Assembly (NCBI RefSeq): GCF_022549215.1
Contig: NZ_JAKZFC010000003.1
Coordinates: 248,001-312,000, forward strand
Direction: 5' to 3'
Source: Solibacillus palustris
GTDB lineage: Bacteria; Bacillota; Bacilli; Bacillales_A; Planococcaceae
Length of the DNA: 64,000 nt
Both the position numbers and the translations under genes were made by a program. Shown piece by piece: positions 1 through 8,036 of the stretch. How positions within the stretch are numbered: position 1 is the first letter of the stretch; every line of letters begins with the position of its first letter. The notes below the pieces were generated by a model. The model saw nothing but the letters and a program-made list of their open reading frames with translations. It searched no databases and was not told where the DNA came from.

Positions 1-559
1 GTGCTGCGGCAACAATTAATGCATGTGCAACGTTATTGCCATCACCTACATAAGCAATTTTTAAACCTTTTAACTCACCTTTGTTTTCAGCAATTGTTTC
101 AAGATCCGCTAATGCTTGGCACGGATGATCGATGTCTGTTAAACCATTAATCACTGGAATCGATGCGAATTCAGCTAACTCTTCTACCATCACATGTGAA
201 TTGGCGCGAATCATAATGCCATCTAAATAACCAGATAACACTTGGCCCGTATCTGATATTTGCTCGCCGCGTCCGATTTGCATATCACGTGCATTCATAT
301 ACATACCGTAGCCACCTAGCTGCTGCATACCGACCTCGAATGATACACGTGTACGAGTCGAGCTTTTTTCAAAAATCATGCCTAGCGTCTGACCTTCAAG
401 TAGACGAGGACATTTGCCCGCTTTTGTAATGGTTTTTAACTGTGTAGCAAGTGTCAATAACTGTTGTACTTCTTCACTTGTATAATCAAGCAGTGTTAAT
501 AGGTCTTTACCTTTTAAACTTTCGACAGGCTTTAACTGCACCTCTTCTAATAATTTCAT
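1..559 (-). CDS. argF: Ornithine carbamoyltransferase, 3' end cut by window edge
   Basis: This is the N-terminal 186 or so residues of ornithine carbamoyltransferase, which makes citrulline from ornithine and carbamoyl phosphate in cytoplasmic arginine synthesis. The translation starts [20 protein letters not shown]. It contains the carbamoyl-phosphate loop motif SSTRTR, then the HPCQ motif of the family, and runs off the window at position 1. The ATG at 559 follows a GAGGTG ribosome site. A good promoter with a possible ArgR box lies just upstream. The neighbouring argininosuccinate or carbamoyl-phosphate genes, if present, would be outside the window. The motifs make the transcarbamylase call secure; ornithine rather than putrescine specificity is inferred. 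Confidence 0.93.
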   Translation of the reverse strand, partial: MKLLEEVQLKPVESLKGKDLLTLLDYTSEEVQQLLTLATQLKTITKAGKCPRLLEGQTLGMIFEKSSTRTRVSFEVGMQQLGGYGMYMNARDMQIGRGEQISDTGQVLSGYLDGIMIRANSHVMVEELAEFASIPVINGLTDIDHPCQALADLETIAENKGELKGLKIAYVGDGNNVAHALIVAAA

Positions 560-593
560 GTCTTACACCTCTGTCACCTTTATGTTGATTTTC

Positions 594-622
594 ATTTTAC
601 ATATGCATAAATATAAAGTCAA
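594..622 (-). promoter_or_regulatory. Sigma-A promoter of argF with possible ArgR box
   Basis: Reading the minus strand, TTGACT (622-617) and TAAAAT (599-594) are separated by 17 nt. A partial match to the ArgR operator, TATGCATAAATATAAAGT on the plus strand at 602-619, lies between the two hexamers, where a repressor would block polymerase. The promoter is well supported; the ArgR box matches only about 9 of 12 core positions and is an inference. Confidence 0.6.
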
Positions 623-847
623 GCGAATTAATATAAATTTTTATAATTAATTAAATTATTCGATAATTATACATATTAATCCCAAGGTGACTTATCATAA
701 AATTTTTACACAAACGAGTATTTTTATTATTTTTACAGAAAATCCCTACATAAATATTGAATTCCGATTCATTTTTCAGCATAATTAATACAGGATATTC
801 TTGAGAATATTTTACTTCAAATAGATCTTTCAAGGGAGGAATCATTC

Positions 848-1294
848 ATGCCACAAGCAACACATAACGTAACGTTAGCAGTATCAAATAACGCTACTTG
901 GGATTTTTTAAAGGATTACACAAATTGGGCACCATTAATTCCAGGCTATATCGCGCATGAGGTACTAAGCGACAAGCAATTCACATGGATCTTCTTAGCA
1001 GATTTAGGCTTTACGAAAAAAACAATTAAATTAGACGTAAAAATGACTGATTTAGTTGAATCAACGGATGTAAAGTTTGATTTAAAGGGGCTTTCTGATA
1101 ATTTTAACGGCAAAGGATATTTTAAAATAGCTGGCGACACACAAGTAGAATTGATAGGTAGTTTGGAATTATCTGCAGATGGCATAATGGGTATGATGAT
1201 TAACTCCGTATTAGAAAATTTTGTCCCAAAGGCAACAAAAGAATTAACAGAGTCCATTCAATCTAAAATCGATGAATTACACGGTGTAAAATAA
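848..1294 (+). CDS. SRPBCC (CoxG/START-like) family protein
   Basis: A 148-residue soluble protein with the helix-grip ligand-pocket layout of the SRPBCC superfamily. It has a short N-terminal strand, an early helix with WDFLKDYTNWAPLIPGY (the polyketide-cyclase/CoxG-type start), alternating beta strands, and a long C-terminal helix ending in ELTESIQSKIDELHG. That shape fits the CoxG subgroup. The ligand and role are unknown. The start is well set by GGGAGGA seven bases upstream. It stands alone and shares a bidirectional terminator with the convergent DUF3784 gene. No signal peptide or membrane segment is seen. Confidence 0.75.
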   Translation: MPQATHNVTLAVSNNATWDFLKDYTNWAPLIPGYIAHEVLSDKQFTWIFLADLGFTKKTIKLDVKMTDLVESTDVKFDLKGLSDNFNGKGYFKIAGDTQVELIGSLELSADGIMGMMINSVLENFVPKATKELTESIQSKIDELHGVK

Positions 1295-1296
1295 TG

Positions 1297-1341
1297 AAAA
1301 TCCTGCATTGCTCATGTTTAAAGCAAATGCAGGATTTTTTT
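1297..1341. terminator. Bidirectional rho-independent terminator
   Basis: The arms AAAATCCTGCATT (1297-1309) and AATGCAGGATTTT (1326-1338) form a perfect 13-bp stem followed by T residues on the plus strand and A-rich sequence on the other side. It serves the convergent genes ending at 1294 and 1340. Confidence 0.85.
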
Positions 1342-2083
1342 AGTTAGCTGTTTTTGTAGTTAGCTTTTCATATAACGCTTGCGTTTGTTCTGCCGTTTGT
1401 AAATTGAAGATAACGATTTTTCCATCATCTATAAACTGAATAAATGGTGGGACGTTTGTATCGACAAAAAGCTTAGCCTTATCGCCATTTTCAAATTTGA
1501 AATGTCCCTTTAATTTAGATCCAACAGCTGAACCATTTGTACGCATTGCAATGTCCGGCAGCACTTCTAATAATTGCACGTGCTCCATTTGTGCAAATTC
1601 GTATGTATCACCATACATACCAGCAATTTCAATTTGTTCATCGGTAACTGTAACCCCTGTTGGCTGTAGTGCAAAATAGAAAATCATCGCAACGCCAACC
1701 AATGTAACCGTTAAAATAATCACTGGACGCTTTAGGTTTTTACTAGCTCCTTGTTTCCACTTACCATTTTCATCGAATAAATTGTGATTATATTTTTGCG
1801 ATTTTACTACAACGATAATCGTAAAAACAATAATGAGTGTTAAGAGAGGCATTATAAGGTTTGTATAATCAAAATATTCTACAATACCGATAACAACAAA
1901 CAGTGCTGCTAATGCATAGGAATACCGACCAATTAACTTTGCAAGTCCTTCAACATCGACCTTTTCCTTTTGTTCCTTTGTCATCGTATTATAGCCAGAT
2001 ATTAAAAAATGCCATTTTAATTTTTGTACTGCGAAGCCTAAAAAGAGAAATAATGCCGCTACAATAATCCAAATCATCTTCAT
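1340..2083 (-). CDS. DUF3784-type membrane protein
   Basis: A 247-residue membrane protein of unknown function. The first 60 or so residues match the DUF3784 pattern: one N-terminal transmembrane helix followed by KLKWHFLISGYNTMTKEQK and a Leu/Tyr-rich second helix. Further hydrophobic stretches lie near residues 55-70, 75-93 and 118-138. The last 100 residues are soluble and strand-rich, like a bacterial PH-like domain (DEQIEIAGMYGDTYEFAQMEHVQLLE). The start has a GGGGGAATGAAG ribosome site. It is monocistronic between two hairpins. The domain name is from memory and the C-terminal fold is inferred. Confidence 0.7.
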   Translation of the reverse strand: MKMIWIIVAALFLFLGFAVQKLKWHFLISGYNTMTKEQKEKVDVEGLAKLIGRYSYALAALFVVIGIVEYFDYTNLIMPLLTLIIVFTIIVVVKSQKYNHNLFDENGKWKQGASKNLKRPVIILTVTLVGVAMIFYFALQPTGVTVTDEQIEIAGMYGDTYEFAQMEHVQLLEVLPDIAMRTNGSAVGSKLKGHFKFENGDKAKLFVDTNVPPFIQFIDDGKIVIFNLQTAEQTQALYEKLTTKTAN

Positions 2084-2111
2084 TCCCCCTTCTAAAAAAA
2101 CAATAATAAAT

Positions 2112-2150
2112 AAAGATAGATCTATTCTTTATAAGAACAAATCTATCTTT
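2112..2150 (-). terminator. Terminator-like hairpin after ysdC
   Basis: AAAGATAGAT (2112-2121) and ATCTATCTTT (2141-2150) are perfect inverted arms. On the minus strand the stem is followed by a T-rich run, so it probably ends the ysdC transcript. Confidence 0.6.
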
Positions 2151-2194
2151 CATTATAGTGTATATATCACCAAATTATGGCATTTTATGAATAT

Positions 2195-3283
2195 TTAGTC
2201 GAATTTAATTTTATCCACTGTTTCACGGTCTAATCGTTTGATGACTTCTACGATTAATTTAACCGCATTGTCGTAGTCGTCACGATGTAAAATCCCTGCG
2301 TGTGAGTGGATGTAGCGTGTTGCAACACCGATTGCTAGGGATGGAACGCCGTTCGCTGTAATGTGGATTGAACCCGCATCTGTACCACCACCAGCGATTG
2401 CTTCGAACTGGTATGGGATGCCTGCTTCTTCTGCTACATCTAATACGAATTCGCGTAAGCCTGAGTGAGATACCATTGATGCATCATAAACAACAATTTG
2501 TGGGCCAGCACCCATTTTCGATGTTGACTCTTTTGGTGTTACGCCTGGTGTGTCACCAGCAATACCAACGTCAACTGCGAAGCCGATATCTGGTTGTACT
2601 TTAAATGTAGAAGTTTTCGCACCACGTAGGCCGATTTCTTCTTGTACGTTTCCAACACCATAAACGATGTTCGGGTGTTTTTCGTCTTTTAATGCTTTTA
2701 ATACATCAATTGCAATGGCACATCCGATACGGTTATCCCATGCTTTTGCTAGTAGATGCTTTTCGTTTTTCATAACGTTGAATTCGAAATAAGGTGTGAT
2801 CATGTCGCCAGGACGCACGCCCCACTCCATTGCTTCCTCTTTAGAAGTCGCGCCAATATCAACGAACATTGCTTTAATATCTACTACTTTGTTACGCACG
2901 TCAGCAGGTAAAATATGAGGTGGTTTTGAACCAATTACCCCAATAATTTCTTCGCCTTTGCGTGTTGTAATTGTTACGCGCTGTGCAAGCATTACTTGGC
3001 TCCACCAACCACCAACTGTTTGGAAGAATACGAAACCTTTGTCATCAATGCGTGTCACCATGAAACCAACTTCATCTAAGTGACCGGCAACCATAATTTT
3101 TGGACCGTTCTCATCGCCAACTTTTTTCGCGATTAAGCTACCTAAGTTGTCTGTTTCTACTTCGTCTGCAAATGGTGTAATGTATTTTTTCATTACTTCA
3201 CGAGGAGCACGTTCGTTCCCTGGAATACCGTTTGCATCCGTTAAATCTTTAAACATTTGTAATGTTGGATCAAGCTTTGTCAT
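2195..3283 (-). CDS. ysdC: M42 family metallo-aminopeptidase YsdC
   Basis: A 362-residue cytoplasmic peptidase of the M42 (tetrahedral aminopeptidase/glutamyl aminopeptidase) family. Its two-metal site is recognisable in order: [10 protein letters not shown] near residue 68, [10 protein letters not shown] near 180, the catalytic glutamates in [10 protein letters not shown] near 214, [11 protein letters not shown] near 238, and the HSHAG histidine near 328. Length is normal for the family. The start ATG follows AGGAGG. In B. subtilis ysdC lies close to ysdA and ysdB; here ysdB is divergent and a dUTPase gene lies between them. The precise peptide substrate cannot be told from sequence. Confidence 0.92.
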   Translation of the reverse strand: MTKLDPTLQMFKDLTDANGIPGNERAPREVMKKYITPFADEVETDNLGSLIAKKVGDENGPKIMVAGHLDEVGFMVTRIDDKGFVFFQTVGGWWSQVMLAQRVTITTRKGEEIIGVIGSKPPHILPADVRNKVVDIKAMFVDIGATSKEEAMEWGVRPGDMITPYFEFNVMKNEKHLLAKAWDNRIGCAIAIDVLKALKDEKHPNIVYGVGNVQEEIGLRGAKTSTFKVQPDIGFAVDVGIAGDTPGVTPKESTSKMGAGPQIVVYDASMVSHSGLREFVLDVAEEAGIPYQFEAIAGGGTDAGSIHITANGVPSLAIGVATRYIHSHAGILHRDDYDNAVKLIVEVIKRLDRETVDKIKFD

Positions 3284-3376
3284 GAGAAATAGCCTCCTAA
3301 ATAGATTCCATTTAATTATAACGATTTTATTTCGAAAAGTGAAATAGTTTTACTGTTATCGTGTAGATTTCACCCA

Positions 3377-3859
3377 TTAATACCCATTACGCTGACGCTC
3401 GTAATTTTTTTCGTTCTTAGCTTTATATGCTTCAATAATGTCTTCCACTGTAAAGTCTAAATTATAAGCAATTAAGCTATATTGCGACCAGATTGCCTTA
3501 TAATTTTCTTCTGTTTGTTGTTTTAAAAACGTTAATACAGTTTGTGTCGCATCAATAAAAGCTTGAGTTAAATCCGTTTTCTTTTCAACAACTGGCCATA
3601 CCTCTAATGTAAATTCGCGCATATAACCAAGTGACAGCATAAAATGAATGGAATCAACAAATTCCTCTAAAATCACGCTTTTTTCTGATGGTCCCTTTGT
3701 TGACCAAAACTTAAAGCAGCGCGTTTCATTTGCTAACTCGGCAAGCTCTACTAATAGTGCCAACCCTTTTTCATCAAAAACATCCTTTTGAATATTTTGT
3801 GTTTCTTCAATAAAACGATCTAGTTGACGCTGCATTTCAAATAACTCTATAAATTCCAT
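3377..3859 (-). CDS. Dimeric all-alpha dUTPase (MazG-like superfamily)
   Basis: A 160-residue all-helical protein that should hydrolyse dUTP to dUMP and pyrophosphate, limiting uracil in DNA and supplying dTMP synthesis. The paired acidic magnesium-binding helices are visible: LVELAELANETRCFKFW at about residues 36-52 and EEFVDSIHFMLSLG at about 65-78. These are the hallmarks of the dimeric dUTPase group of all-alpha NTP pyrophosphohydrolases, not the trimeric beta family. It is divergent from ysdB and upstream of ysdC on the same strand, with a gap of about 90 bases. A house-cleaning role on another dNTP is the main alternative. Confidence 0.82.
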   Translation of the reverse strand: MEFIELFEMQRQLDRFIEETQNIQKDVFDEKGLALLVELAELANETRCFKFWSTKGPSEKSVILEEFVDSIHFMLSLGYMREFTLEVWPVVEKKTDLTQAFIDATQTVLTFLKQQTEENYKAIWSQYSLIAYNLDFTVEDIIEAYKAKNEKNYERQRNGY

Positions 3860-3887
3860 AAAAAATTCCCTCTTTTTCTAAAATAAA

Positions 3888-3916
3888 TGAAACTTTCATT
3901 CATACTTAATCGTATA
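3888..3916 (+). promoter_or_regulatory. Sigma-W type promoter of ysdB
   Basis: TGAAAC (3888-3893) and CGTATA (3911-3916) are separated by 17 nt. This matches the sigma-W consensus TGAAAC/CGTA seen upstream of ysdB in B. subtilis, where the gene is a known sigma-W target. Confidence 0.82.
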
Positions 3917-3949
3917 GCATGAAAACACTGTAATCAAGGAGGAACTTCT

Positions 3950-4330
3950 ATGGCACTTCTTTTGCGTATTGTCATTATTATCCTCATCATCTACATATTT
4001 TATAAAGGGGTTCGCTATTTAATCGACCCAAAACGCAAATTAGATGAGGCATATGAAAATGGGAACTATTATTTTTATGATGATGTAAAAAATGTCCGGA
4101 AAAACTTTTTCATCACTTATAAAGGAGCGCTTTTTGAAGGGGAAAAATATTTAGGCACAACAGACAATTCCTTTGAAGTTATTAGCATTTTTGTTTTTGT
4201 ACATGATGCTATGAAGCTTCAAGGTTTTACAAAAGAAGATTTCTTATACTTGGAGAAGGAAGTCTTAATGAATTATCCAAACGCCACCATCAATTGGAAA
4301 AACCCGATTGAGCAATTGATGAAGGACTAA
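3950..4330 (+). CDS. ysdB: YsdB, sigma-W regulon membrane protein
   Basis: A 126-residue protein with one N-terminal transmembrane helix (residues 2-20, nearly all Ile/Leu/Val) and a cytoplasmic domain. It carries the family stretch DDVKNVRKNFFITYKGALFEGEKYLGTTD, given here in pieces: DDVKNVRKNF, TYKGALFEGE and KYLGTTD. I recognise this as YsdB of B. subtilis, a sigma-W controlled protein whose molecular role is unknown. A GGAGGAACTTCTATG start and an upstream sigma-W type promoter support the assignment. It is followed by a strong terminator, so it is a single-gene unit directly before the EcsAB-like transporter. Confidence 0.88.
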   Translation: MALLLRIVIIILIIYIFYKGVRYLIDPKRKLDEAYENGNYYFYDDVKNVRKNFFITYKGALFEGEKYLGTTDNSFEVISIFVFVHDAMKLQGFTKEDFLYLEKEVLMNYPNATINWKNPIEQLMKD

Positions 4331-4339
4331 TATGTAAAG

Positions 4340-4372
4340 CGAATCGTTTTTTAACGGTTCGTTTTTTTTTTT
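4340..4372 (+). terminator. Terminator after ysdB
   Basis: CGAATCGTT and AACGGTTCG form a 9-bp stem with one G-U pair and a short T loop, followed directly by about eleven T residues. Confidence 0.88.
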
Positions 4373-4399
4373 GAAACGAAACGCCGTTATAACCGTATA
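4372..4399 (+). promoter_or_regulatory. Sigma-W type promoter of the EcsAB-like transporter
   Basis: TGAAAC (4372-4377), a 16-nt spacer and CGTATA (4394-4399) match the sigma-W consensus. The -35 begins on the last T of the preceding terminator's U-run. The ribosome site GAGGTG of the ABC gene follows 7 nt after the -10 element. Confidence 0.78.
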
Positions 4400-4418
4400 G
4401 TAGTTTGAGGTGAATTTT

Positions 4419-5096
4419 ATGGAAATACATATTCAACAAGCTGGTTATGTAGCAAATGAACCAAGTATTGAACAGATTGAGTTTTTAATAACGCCCGGTG
4501 AAATCGTTGGGCTCATTGGAGGCAATGGTGCTGGTAAAAGTACAACGATTCAATCGGTGTTAGGGGTTATTCCGTACTTTGAAGGGGATATCTCGATTCC
4601 CTCTTATGGTTATGTACCTGAACGCCCACTATTATATGAACATTTTACATTACGCGAACATCTTCAATTTTTAATCGATGAATTTCATGATGAAAATTTG
4701 TGGCATAAGGCAAATCAGCTATTAACGCTTTTTCAAATAGACAAGCGTCTGGATGATTTACCGATTTACTTTTCAAAAGGAATGCAGCAAAAAGTAATGC
4801 TCGTTTTAGCATTTTTAATTGAACGCCCGCTCTACATATTAGACGAGCCGTTTATGGGGTTAGATCCAAGGGCTATGCGTGAGCTGCTTATGCTAATCGA
4901 TGAACGAAAACAACAAGGAGCGAGCTTTTTGCTTTGTACGCACCAATTAGAAATGGCTGAAAAATTATGTGATCATTATGTATTACTGCATGAAGGAAGA
5001 ATGCAAGCACAGGGCACATTACAGGAACTACAGCAAATTGTGGGGCAACCCATTTCATTATTGGATATTTTTTACGAGCTTCAAGGTAGGTTGTAG
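4419..5096 (+). CDS. ABC transporter ATP-binding protein, EcsA/YthP-like
   Basis: A 225-residue ABC ATPase. Walker A is GGNGAGKST, the signature is the EcsA-like FSKGMQQKVML, Walker B is LYILDEPFMGLDP and the H-loop is CTHQ. The stretch PERPLLYEHFTLREHL is close to the EcsA pattern. I place the start at ATG 4419 because GAGGTG lies 6 nt before it; an in-frame GTG at 4410 overlaps that ribosome site. The permease gene follows after 2 nt, so the two are translationally close. The sigma-W type promoter points to envelope stress. The substrate is unknown; EcsAB-type transporters are linked to membrane proteolysis and secretion, and that link here is inference. Confidence 0.88.
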   Translation: MEIHIQQAGYVANEPSIEQIEFLITPGEIVGLIGGNGAGKSTTIQSVLGVIPYFEGDISIPSYGYVPERPLLYEHFTLREHLQFLIDEFHDENLWHKANQLLTLFQIDKRLDDLPIYFSKGMQQKVMLVLAFLIERPLYILDEPFMGLDPRAMRELLMLIDERKQQGASFLLCTHQLEMAEKLCDHYVLLHEGRMQAQGTLQELQQIVGQPISLLDIFYELQGRL

Positions 5097-5098
5097 TT

Positions 5099-6151
5099 AT
5101 GTTTGTAAAACGCCTTTATCGCTCTTATCAATTTAATTTTAAATTATTTAAATCTGTCTTTGATTGGACCGTTGTTCTATACATTGCCATTCCTAGCGTT
5201 GTTATTAGCTTTTTCTTATATCGCGATATTTCAGCAAACTTTCAAGCAATTGAAATTCAGCACAACATTTTGCTCACTCTACTTTTCGGATTAAGCTTTT
5301 TTCTAATAATTCCTTCTTTGCGTTTGTTTTTGTATGATGCTGACCTTTTATTTTATAAACAGCAAGCCACGAAAATACGTCATATCAAATTATATGGCTA
5401 TTGCTATTCATTTTTACGCTATAATTGTTTCCTAATCATCGCACTATTACTTGCTTCTCCATTTATTATTTTGCCATTATCAAAAATCATACTCGTTTTC
5501 AATGTAGTCAGCGTGCTCCATATTTTCATTCAGTACAAATATCAAAAATGGTATACGAAATGGCCTCTTTTTTTAGTCTTTCACGCACTTTTTACTTTTA
5601 CTCTTTTTATTATTCCAATTTGGGGATATAGCATACTGCTGGTGATTGGGCATGTAATTTTATTGAAAGCTGTTTTTAGCAATCGCTACTGGACAATCGA
5701 GGTTCGTTGGGAATACGAGGCATTTTATCTATGGATGAAACGTTTCTATCAATTTAGTAGGGAAATGCGCTATTATTTACCAGCTAAAACAAAGCAGCCA
5801 CTCGCTATACTCGCTAAAAAGACGGTGTTTAGTAAATATCGAATTGACAATTTATTCTATAAAACACTTTTACGAAAATTACATTACATGATCTCACCTC
5901 TTCAGCTTATCGCGATTTGCATCGGTCTATCTTTAGTCTTACCAATGTGGGCAAAAGTTTTAGTTTTTGTGTTTTCAATTATAGGGCTCCATGTTTTATT
6001 GCATTCAATTATAAGAGAAATTAAGCAAGCGCCATTTTTCCAGCTAATGACGGTTCATGAAGATGAATGGTTAAATGCAACATTACGGCTCCGAAATCGA
6101 TTACTCACTCCAGCGATTGTTATACTGGCATTCCTATTTTTTATTCTTTAA
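5099..6151 (+). CDS. EcsB/YthQ-like ABC transporter permease
   Basis: A 350-residue polytopic membrane protein paired with the ATPase before it. About eight to ten hydrophobic segments are visible, in two main blocks (residues 25-185 and 265-350) separated by a basic cytoplasmic stretch near 200-250 (RWEYEAFYLWMKRFYQFSREM). The layout is that of EcsB-type permeases, though it is shorter than the roughly 400 residues I expect. No extracytoplasmic binding protein gene is adjacent, which suggests an exporter or a membrane-sensing complex. Family identity is moderately sure; direction and cargo are not known. Confidence 0.75.
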   Translation: MFVKRLYRSYQFNFKLFKSVFDWTVVLYIAIPSVVISFFLYRDISANFQAIEIQHNILLTLLFGLSFFLIIPSLRLFLYDADLLFYKQQATKIRHIKLYGYCYSFLRYNCFLIIALLLASPFIILPLSKIILVFNVVSVLHIFIQYKYQKWYTKWPLFLVFHALFTFTLFIIPIWGYSILLVIGHVILLKAVFSNRYWTIEVRWEYEAFYLWMKRFYQFSREMRYYLPAKTKQPLAILAKKTVFSKYRIDNLFYKTLLRKLHYMISPLQLIAICIGLSLVLPMWAKVLVFVFSIIGLHVLLHSIIREIKQAPFFQLMTVHEDEWLNATLRLRNRLLTPAIVILAFLFFIL

Positions 6152-6159
6152 CAAACTAA

Positions 6160-6195
6160 AAGTGGATGCTACAGCTTTGTAGCACCCATTTTTTT
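6160..6195. terminator. Bidirectional terminator between convergent genes
   Basis: TGCTACA and TGTAGCA form the stem around a GCTT loop, extended by TGG/CCA, with seven T residues following on the plus strand. It separates the permease gene from the convergent AhpD-like gene. Confidence 0.8.
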
Positions 6196-6199
6196 CGTT

Positions 6200-6790
6200 T
6201 TATCGATTATGTCCATAATGCCCTGGGTTGGCAATTGCACCAATTGTACTTACCCAGCGATTTGTATAATTGAAGAAACCTGCAACGAACGCCGCCTCTA
6301 ACACTTCATGGTCATTAAAGCCAGCTGCTCGCAATAAATCTACTTCTTTCGTTGTCATTTCATTTGGATAACGCGTTGCACGATACGCATAATCACATAA
6401 AGCACGCTGCTTTTGTGTTAACTTCGCTGAACGATAATTATAGGTTAACTGATCGACCCAGCCTGGATTTTTCGTTAGTCCACGTAAGATATCGCTATGT
6501 GACGTTAAGCAGTAACTACAATTATTAGTTGATGATACAACAAGCCCCATCATCTCTTTATCCGCAGTTGATAAATAGCAAGTTTCTTCATTAAATAACG
6601 AAAATTTAAAGTCTAAAAAGCCTTTGTACTGCGCAGCATTAAGCGGAAGTACTTTAAATAAGTTATTTACAAAGCCATTTTGCTCTAGCTGCTTTTCGAC
6701 ATGCCCATCGAACAACTCCTGCAAGTCCTGTGGAATTTCTTCTTCGTTGGGCTTTTGTAAATAAGAGAGCTGTTCGTTATATTTACTCAT
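6200..6790 (-). CDS. AhpD-like peroxidase-related (carboxymuconolactone decarboxylase family) enzyme
   Basis: A 196-residue protein of the AhpD/CMD fold. It has the redox motif NNCSYCLTSH (CxxCxxxH) near residue 95 from the chosen start, with following helices ALCDYAYRATRYPNEMT and VLEAAFVAGFFNYTNRW, the pattern of the peroxidase-related group. It may reduce peroxides or act as a thiol reductase. The upstream cyclase gene overlaps it. I choose ATG 6790 (8-nt overlap) because GGTG lies at normal spacing; ATG 6802 gives four more residues and a 20-nt overlap. Tight coupling with the cyclase suggests a shared catabolic or detoxifying pathway, not identified. Confidence 0.83.
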   Translation of the reverse strand: MSKYNEQLSYLQKPNEEEIPQDLQELFDGHVEKQLEQNGFVNNLFKVLPLNAAQYKGFLDFKFSLFNEETCYLSTADKEMMGLVVSSTNNCSYCLTSHSDILRGLTKNPGWVDQLTYNYRSAKLTQKQRALCDYAYRATRYPNEMTTKEVDLLRAAGFNDHEVLEAAFVAGFFNYTNRWVSTIGAIANPGHYGHNR

Positions 6791-7559
6791 TTGTTTCACC
6801 ATCTACTGGAGCAATCGCAAAACAGCGAGCTGGGAAACCTGTTGCATTTTTAGCTTTCGGGAACGTTGCAAAAATAATTGCACCAACTGGAGGCACTTGG
6901 TCTAAGTTGGCCATTACTTCAATTTGGAACTTATCTTGTTGTAAAACATAATCCTCACCAGCAAAGCCGATTTCTTGCTGTAATAAAGGCGGATCTGTAT
7001 CAAATGGTTCGTGTCCAACTGCGCCAACATTACGCACTTCAAATAAAAACTTCAATGCCTCCACAGACCAGCCTGGATAACGTGAAATGCCGTTTTCATC
7101 TTTATTTAACATCGCATCTTGATTTGGCCAACGCTTCGACCAGTCTGAACGCATTGCGACAAACGCACCTTCTGGAATTTGACCATACTGCGCTTCAAAC
7201 TGCTCAATATCTTCAACCGTTAATGCATAATCATGATTTTCTATCACTTTTTCATGCACATCTATGACAGCTAATGGATATGCAAATTCATCGACACGAA
7301 TTTCATCGACTAATCGGGCATTTGGTACAAAATGCCCCGGTGCATCAATATGCGTACCATATTGGCCTGGAAAAGCATAATGATTCACTTTCATAGGCGC
7401 TTCAGAGAAATCAAATAATACCGTATTTTTTAACGGTTCAAATCCCGGCCAGCGAGGTGTATCTTCACCAAAACTTTGTGTTAAATCTACCCACTTGTAT
7501 TTTGGAGACTGCAATTCCTTTAATTGATTCCAAAGTGTTAAGTTTGTCGCAACTACCAT
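6783..7559 (-). CDS. Cyclase family protein (kynurenine formamidase-like amidohydrolase)
   Basis: A 258-residue metal-dependent hydrolase of the cyclase/kynurenine-formamidase fold. The metal-site motif YGTHIDAPGHF near residue 85 is the family signature HxGTHxDxPxHF with the leading His-x-Gly replaced by Gln-Tyr-Gly. A second metal/active-site region is GHEPFDTDPP near 187. A swinehead-type substrate is not evident; formamidase, isatin hydrolase and related enzymes share this fold. The start has AGGAGGGATTTTAG upstream. It forms a two-gene unit with the AhpD-like gene. This pair interrupts the ysdA-ysdB neighbourhood of B. subtilis, so it may be an acquired cassette. Confidence 0.85.
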   Translation of the reverse strand: MVVATNLTLWNQLKELQSPKYKWVDLTQSFGEDTPRWPGFEPLKNTVLFDFSEAPMKVNHYAFPGQYGTHIDAPGHFVPNARLVDEIRVDEFAYPLAVIDVHEKVIENHDYALTVEDIEQFEAQYGQIPEGAFVAMRSDWSKRWPNQDAMLNKDENGISRYPGWSVEALKFLFEVRNVGAVGHEPFDTDPPLLQQEIGFAGEDYVLQQDKFQIEVMANLDQVPPVGAIIFATFPKAKNATGFPARCFAIAPVDGETNE

Positions 7560-7690
7560 CTAAAATCCCTCCTAAAATAGTTTTCTGAATTTATTATAAA
7601 TTACAAATATTTATAAATCAAACTATTTTAATATGGATAATAAGTAATTTTCTTTTGTAGTTTATTTATTAAACTCATACTTTCCTATCA

Positions 7691-7735
7691 AAAAAAACAA
7701 TTTTTCTACATAGAGAAAAATTGTTTTTTGTTTTG
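7691..7735. terminator. Terminator between ysdA and the cyclase gene
   Basis: The arms AAAAAACAATTTTTCT and AGAAAAATTGTTTTTT flank a short loop, giving a 16-bp A/T-rich stem with T-runs on both strands. On the minus strand it lies downstream of ysdA. Confidence 0.75.
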
Positions 7736-7750
7736 TTCGAGTTCATTTCG

Positions 7751-8017
7751 CTATATTTTAAATAATTGCACAAGAAAAAAAATATGGATTGCCGCCATTA
7801 ATGGTAAGCCAAACGCGAATGCATTGTGCTTTGTTTTATGGCGAAATAAATACATTCCTAGCACGCCTCCACATGCGCCACCGAAAAATCCAAGCGTTAA
7901 CAATGTTTTTTCTGAAATGCGCCACTCCTTTTTCTTTGCACGTTCTTTATCGATATACATATAGATACACAAAATGAGTGAAACGATTACAACATATGAA
8001 ACGACTGCTAATGCCAC
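7751..8017 (-). CDS. ysdA: DUF1294 membrane protein YsdA
   Basis: An 88-residue membrane protein with three hydrophobic helices. The DUF1294 core is clear: WRISEKTLLTLGFFGGACGG, followed by YLFRHKTKHNAFAFGLPL. I start it at GTG 8017, 8 nt after AAGGGGGAA; a longer open frame to 8098 runs into an interspersed repeat and is not real. It lies downstream of rplT, as ysdA does in B. subtilis, but a repeat element and a terminator now separate it from the ribosomal operon. Function is unknown. Confidence 0.85.
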   Translation of the reverse strand: MALAVVSYVVIVSLILCIYMYIDKERAKKKEWRISEKTLLTLGFFGGACGGVLGMYLFRHKTKHNAFAFGLPLMAAIHIFFLVQLFKI

Positions 8018-8036
8018 AACAATTCCCCCTTGATTT

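Noticed and set aside
7728-7964. Plus-strand open frame opposite ysdA
   Set aside because: No ribosome site and no recognisable product; it is the shadow of ysdA in another frame.
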